Assembly (NCBI GenBank): GCA_036273455.1
Contig: DASUHP010000072.1
Location: forward strand, 1 to 27,063
Reading direction: 5' to 3'
Source: CAIYRG01 sp036273455
Lineage (GTDB): Bacteria > Pseudomonadota > Alphaproteobacteria > Micropepsales > Micropepsaceae
DNA: 27,063 bases
The notes below the pieces were generated by a model. It saw only the letters and a list, made by a program, of their open reading frames with translations. It did not search any database and was not told the origin of the DNA. Of the stretch, positions 23,520 to 27,063 are shown piece after piece. Both the position numbers and the translations under genes were made by a program. The stretch's first letter is position 1; each line of letters begins with the position of its first letter.

Positions 23520-24895
23520 GCACGATGCAGGAAAGCAGGACATTGATCGTCGCCAAAGGCCGTGAACTGACCGCATCCGGGCAGTTGCCCGCGGTGTACG
23601 ATACCGAGCTCAGCGATTCCCCGCGCCGGTACGCCATCCTCGGATCAATCATCCTGCTGTTGTTCTTCGGAGTCCTCGGCACCTGGGCGGCGATTGCTCC
23701 GCTGAATGGCGCCGTGGTCTCGCAGGCGGTCGTTAAGGTCGAAGGCAACCGCAAGACCCTGCAGCACCTCGACGGAGGAATCGTCAAGCAACTAAGGGTC
23801 AAGGAAGGCGATCACGTCAACGCCGGGGACGTCATCATCGTGCTCGACGACACGCAGGCAAGGGCGGAATTCAACGTCTATTCGGAACAGCATCTGAACC
23901 TGCGCGCCACCGAGGTCCGCCTGCTCGCGGAATTGAATCGCGCCGAAACGCTGAGCCCGCCGGCTGACATCGCCGAACGGCTGTCGAATCCGGATGTCGC
24001 AACGGTATGGAACAGCCAGCTCGAGCAATTCGAAAACCGTCGCGCCGCGCTGGAGAGCCAGCACAAGGTGATCGCGGAAAAAATTAACCAGCTCGAAAGC
24101 CAGATCGCGGGTGGCGAACAGCAGGTGGTCGCGTATCAGGAACAGCGCAATTCGACGCAAAAGGAGCTCGATGTCATCACGCCCTTGGCGGACAAGGGCC
24201 TCATAACGCAACCTCGCCTGCTGCAGCTGCAGCGCAGCGCGTTTGGCCTGACCGGCCAGATCGAATCAACCAAATCAAGCATCGCCGGCCTGCGCCAAAA
24301 CATCGCCGAACAAATGCAGCAGGCGACCAAGATCGACAGCGACTGGATGGCCGATACCGCAAAACAACTGCACGACACGCAGGCCCAGCTTCTGGAAGTC
24401 ACGCCAAAACTGGCCAACGCGCAGGCGGTGCTGGGCCGCACCACGATCCGCTCGCCCTATACCGGAAAGGTAGTGGGCCTCAGCGTGTTCGCGGTGGGAT
24501 CGGTCATTCAGCGCGGCGACAAGATCCTGGATGTGGTCCCCGATAACGATAACCTCACGATAGAGGCGCAGATCCCCGTGGATGCGATTAGCGACGTGCA
24601 TCCCGGCATGGCGGCCGAGGTGCGATTGACCGCCTACAAGCAGCGCATCACGCCGAGCGTGCCAGGCAAGGTGATACAGGTTTCCGCCGACCGGTTGACC
24701 GAGCAGCGCACTGGCATGCCCTACTACACCGCGGTTGTGCAGATCGACCAGAAGGCGCTGGCGGTGTTGCCGCAGGTCAGTCTCTATCCCGGCATGCCAG
24801 CCAATGTCATGATCCCGACCGTGGAGCGCACCGCCCTTGATTATCTCATCGGTCCGCTCGCCATGTCGTTCAATTCAGCCTTCCGCCAGCGGTAG
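23516..24895 (+). CDS. HlyD-family periplasmic adaptor of type I secretion
   Basis: The 459-residue product is the membrane-fusion partner of the PrtD-type transporter. It has a short cytoplasmic N-terminus, one membrane segment (about residues 40-62, AILGSIILLLFFGVLGTWAA), a first lipoyl half (GGIVKQLRVKEGDHVNAGD), a long coiled coil at about 110-310 rich in Gln, Glu and Leu, a second lipoyl half (TTIRSPYTGKVVGLSVF) and a C-terminal beta-barrel domain with HPGMAAEVRLTAYKQR. ATG 23516 overlaps the stop of the transporter gene (ATGA), so translation is coupled; the longer frame from 23324 lies inside that gene. Together with the TolC-like protein it would bridge the periplasm. Confidence 0.92.
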   Translation: MSTMQESRTLIVAKGRELTASGQLPAVYDTELSDSPRRYAILGSIILLLFFGVLGTWAAIAPLNGAVVSQAVVKVEGNRKTLQHLDGGIVKQLRVKEGDHVNAGDVIIVLDDTQARAEFNVYSEQHLNLRATEVRLLAELNRAETLSPPADIAERLSNPDVATVWNSQLEQFENRRAALESQHKVIAEKINQLESQIAGGEQQVVAYQEQRNSTQKELDVITPLADKGLITQPRLLQLQRSAFGLTGQIESTKSSIAGLRQNIAEQMQQATKIDSDWMADTAKQLHDTQAQLLEVTPKLANAQAVLGRTTIRSPYTGKVVGLSVFAVGSVIQRGDKILDVVPDNDNLTIEAQIPVDAISDVHPGMAAEVRLTAYKQRITPSVPGKVIQVSADRLTEQRTGMPYYTAVVQIDQKALAVLPQVSLYPGMPANVMIPTVERTALDYLIGPLAMSFNSAFRQR

Positions 24896-24949
24896 ATCGC
24901 GCCGGGGCTCTCCCGGTTGCTCCGCGCGTCTTAAAAAAGGAGGCAGATT

Positions 24950-24965
24950 TCACCCATTCGGGTGA
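24950..24965 (+). other. Small hairpin in the gap before the substrate gene
   Basis: A perfect stem TCACCC (24950-24955) / GGGTGA (24960-24965) with loop ATTC follows a purine-rich AAAAAAGGAGG stretch. It lies 55 bases after the adaptor stop and 105 before the next start. It may be part of a leader, but there is no T-run for a terminator. Confidence 0.3.
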
Positions 24966-25069
24966 TGCATGCCGTGCAAGATTTGTGATAGTTTGGCTGC
25001 TGGCGCTGCAGCCTTGCTCGGGATGGCAAGGATGCCTGGCGTTGCAGTCTGAAGACACGGGGGATAGTT

Positions 25070-26617
25070 ATGGGCTGGGTTGTTTCCTTTTTTGCAAACC
25101 TCAAAGCGGACGTCGAATGGCTGATCACGTCGTTGGCTGTCGCGCCGGCAACGAGTGATAGCGCGGCAGTCCTGGACGGAATGCCCGCGGCAACCGCAGG
25201 GGCGCTCCACGCGAACGCCGCGCCCGACGGGCATGGCACGGTTCTCGCGCTCGCCGATCAGCAGGCGGATGTTACTACCAGTGCCGATGTCACACCGGCG
25301 CAGCATGCGACAGCGGACGATGCGGCCGCGTCCGGCGTTCAGGACATCGCCTTCACCTTGCCGCAGGTGGACAATCTGGTCATTCTCGCGGATCTCACCT
25401 CCGACGCGCAGAATCAGTCGCCGTCTGCACCGCTGACACCGCTTTCTCCGCCGACTGACAACGTTTCCACTAGTGATGCAGCTGTTGGTGTAGATCCGGG
25501 CGCGCACCAATATCAGGACTTCAGCCCTGCCGGCGCGCCTTTTCAGGATCACAGCGATTCACATTGGACACTACCGAACTCCGGCGCGGACGAATTCGCC
25601 ATGGCGAGCCTTGCTCCGCAAGTTGAGGGATTCGCCCACGGAGGTGGCGGCGGCGGGGGCAGCGGTGGCGGCAGCTCCAGCGGCGTCACCATCACTTCGA
25701 ATAATGGCGGTACCACGCCATTCGTTATCACGCTGTTCCTCGATAGTAACCTCTCCAACCTCCAGACAAGCAATCCGGGCGAGTACACGCAGATCACCAA
25801 CGATCTGCAGACGGTGGCGAATTTCTTCGCCAGCCATTTCACCAATAATCCCAACGACCCGACGCACCCCCAGCACTCGTTCCTGATGAATGTCGGATGG
25901 GGCGAGGCCGGGGGCTCTGCACTCCCTTCCGGCGTTGTCGGCGCGAGCAGCTACAACCTCTACGCGGCGTCGTATTCCTGGCTTCAGCAGGGGTTCACGA
26001 ATATTGCAGAAGCGAACGAGACCGCGAGCGGGAGCCAGGTGGTCAATATCCCGGGCTCCGAACCTTTCAGCAGCAGTAATCCGACGTTCATGATTACGGC
26101 TGCGGAAAAACACGCGCTTAACATAACCCAGATCACCGGGACCCAGTACGGCGGAGTGGGCTTCAGCAGCGCCGCCAACACATTCTTCTTCGATCCGAGT
26201 CACCCCGTGGCGGGTGAATACGACTTTATGGGTATCGTGGCGCAGGAGATGTCCGAGGTCCTCGGCCGCGATGCAATGAATGGCGCAGGCAAATCGAACG
26301 AGCTCATGGCGCTCGATCTGTTCCACTTTGCAGACAGCAACGGTGCGCCGATCTATTCTGGTACGACTCCCGGTTATTTCTCGGTCGATAATGGGACGAC
26401 CAATTTGATGGAGTTCAACACCGGCTCGGGCGACCACGGCGATTGGGCGGCAAACGCCGATGCCTTCGCGGCGAACCCCGCCACGGGAGTCGATCTGCCC
26501 TTCTCCTATGCCGACTACCTCGCCATGGAAGCGGCCGGATATTCTGGAAACTTCCACTACGATACGAGTCTGGCTCAGACCACGGCCGATTGGAACAACG
26601 CCTTGGGCTCGTTCTAA
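25070..26617 (+). CDS. NF038122 metalloprotease-family protein, probable type I secretion substrate
   Basis: The 515-residue product has no Sec signal peptide. About 185 residues of Ala/Asp/Thr-rich, probably disordered sequence lead to a Gly/Ser run (about residues 190-206). The family core then follows: FLMNVGWGEAGGSALPSG, PVAGEYDFMGIVAQEMSEVLGR, ALDLFHFAD and GYFSVDNGTTNLMEFNTG, typical of NF038122-type proteins. In that family the metal motif reads HEISEVMGR; here it is Gln392-Glu-Met-Ser-Glu-Val-Leu-Gly-Arg, so the first metal ligand is lost. It may be catalytically dead or use another geometry. Its place directly after the transporter and adaptor genes marks it as their likely cargo. 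No RTX nonapeptides are seen. GGGGGA precedes the ATG by six bases. There is no clear terminator after it. Confidence 0.82.
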   Translation: MGWVVSFFANLKADVEWLITSLAVAPATSDSAAVLDGMPAATAGALHANAAPDGHGTVLALADQQADVTTSADVTPAQHATADDAAASGVQDIAFTLPQVDNLVILADLTSDAQNQSPSAPLTPLSPPTDNVSTSDAAVGVDPGAHQYQDFSPAGAPFQDHSDSHWTLPNSGADEFAMASLAPQVEGFAHGGGGGGGSGGGSSSGVTITSNNGGTTPFVITLFLDSNLSNLQTSNPGEYTQITNDLQTVANFFASHFTNNPNDPTHPQHSFLMNVGWGEAGGSALPSGVVGASSYNLYAASYSWLQQGFTNIAEANETASGSQVVNIPGSEPFSSSNPTFMITAAEKHALNITQITGTQYGGVGFSSAANTFFFDPSHPVAGEYDFMGIVAQEMSEVLGRDAMNGAGKSNELMALDLFHFADSNGAPIYSGTTPGYFSVDNGTTNLMEFNTGSGDHGDWAANADAFAANPATGVDLPFSYADYLAMEAAGYSGNFHYDTSLAQTTADWNNALGSF

Positions 26618-26895
26618 GATCGCTTTTACGAGGTCGAATCTCCGCTTCACGTCGCAGGCGCGGCAAGTGAGGCTGTGTTGCGATCGCGCCGCAGATGTGT
26701 GTGAACGGCAAGCAAATCGGAGAGGAGTAGGTTTTGGTCCTCTCAGATGGCGCTTATATTTCGGTGCCGGCGGTGGATTGCACGATGCGGTGCGGCGACT
26801 CCTGAGCGCGAGTCTGGATCATGGGTAGGAGCGCTACGGCCGGGCGCCAAAACCCTCACCAGTCTGATGCATGTCTCGGTGATGGTGGAGAATTA
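26618..26895. other. Noncoding gap before the IS element, with a hairpin at 26720-26744
   Basis: No gene is supported. A perfect 7-bp stem GAGAGGA (26720-26726) / TCCTCTC (26738-26744) with an 11-base loop lies about 100 bases after the substrate gene; it has no following T-run. The gap ends in TA (26894-26895), the likely target dinucleotide of the IS. Confidence 0.4.
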
Positions 26896-27063
26896 GAGCC
26901 GTTTCGGATTGAAATGAATCGGTGAGGGATTCTCGGTGGTTGCGGATTGAGCGATTCTCCGGATCGTGGATGATTCGGGGGTGGCCATGTCACGGGCGTA
27001 TTCGGAAGATTTGCGTATTCGATTGGTCCGCTATGTCGAACGCGGGATTTCGCGGCGGTCGGC
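26896..27063 (+). mobile_element. Left end of an IS630-family insertion sequence (runs off the window)
   Basis: The element is placed from its transposase start at 26987 and the preceding 91 bases. IS630-family elements insert at TA, and a TA lies at 26894-26895, directly before GAGCCGTTTCGG, which is taken as the terminal repeat. The right end is not in the window, so the inverted repeat cannot be checked and the exact boundary is inferred. Confidence 0.55.
26987..27063 (+). CDS. IS630-family transposase OrfA, N-terminus only
   Basis: The last 77 bases encode MSRAYSEDLRIRLVRYVERG followed by ISRRSA, the start of the helix-turn-helix domain of IS630-type OrfA proteins, which bind the element ends. 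A G-rich stretch precedes the ATG. The gene continues beyond the window, so whether the transposase is intact or made as two frames by frameshifting cannot be judged. Confidence 0.75.
   Translation, partial: MSRAYSEDLRIRLVRYVERGISRRS

Noticed and set aside
24938..24987. Possible short leader peptide or riboswitch before the cargo gene (GGAGG, hairpin, ATG at 24965-24967 with stop after seven codons)
   Set aside because: The GGAGG is about 20 bases too far from the ATG and no known riboswitch pattern could be matched.
25571..26650. Minus-strand open frame of 359 codons
   Set aside because: It is antisense to the NF038122-family gene, whose motifs are plain; the minus product has no domain.
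1..27063. CRISPR arrays, tRNA or rRNA genes, phage genes, known defence systems
   Set aside because: No regularly spaced direct repeats, no cloverleaf-like sequence and no such protein motifs were seen when reading both strands.

Overview
The window is 27 kb of GC-rich, gene-dense chromosome-like DNA. It most likely comes from an alphaproteobacterium of the Hyphomicrobiales (Bradyrhizobium/Rhodopseudomonas/Pseudolabrys type). This is inferred from gene content: a PrtD-type secretion system with an NF038122-type substrate, an aromatic-acid cluster, IS630 sequences of the alphaproteobacterial kind, and a GC-rich palindromic intergenic repeat. No rRNA or tRNA gene is present to confirm it.

Layout. 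(1) Positions 1-761, minus strand: a CopD-type membrane protein cut by the window edge. (2) 889-7226, plus strand: an aromatic-acid degradation cluster. It holds a 4,5-dihydroxyphthalate decarboxylase-like protein, a tandem pair of small membrane genes (the first frameshifted), both subunits of protocatechuate 3,4-dioxygenase, an MmgE/PrpD protein, a LigB-like extradiol dioxygenase and a RidA-family protein. The last six genes are packed or overlapping. The cluster is unusual in joining an intradiol and an extradiol ring-cleavage enzyme with a hydratase-like and an imine-deaminase-like protein. (3) 7455-9617: a soluble histidine kinase with two GAF domains and no response regulator beside it. 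(4) 9654-11587, minus strand: two exported proteins, one with a duplicated domain and one PDZ-Sel1. (5) 11865-12667: two small unknown genes, one of them cysteine-rich. (6) 12823-14520: a GH13 trehalose-synthase/amylase-like enzyme.

(7) 14648-18028, plus strand: three consecutive paralogues of an uncharacterised, apparently exported family, then a PEBP (YbhB-like) protein. A double palindromic hairpin lies between the first two. (8) 18029-18726: noncoding, with a scrap resembling an IS630 transposase and several inverted repeats. (9) 18727-19836: a LuxR/GerE-type regulator. (10) 20210-26617: a complete type I secretion locus. An outer-membrane TolC-like gene diverges from an ABC transporter and membrane-fusion gene pair, followed by a probable substrate of the NF038122 metalloprotease family. 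A perfect 8-5-8 palindrome lies between the divergent genes. The substrate's metal motif has Gln where the family has His. (11) 26896-27063: the left end of an IS630-family element, with the start of its transposase running off the window.

The points most worth a second look are the mixed ring-cleavage operon, the three-paralogue exported cassette, the type I locus with a probably inactive metalloprotease-like substrate, and the palindrome in its divergent promoter region. No CRISPR array, phage module or recognised defence system was seen.
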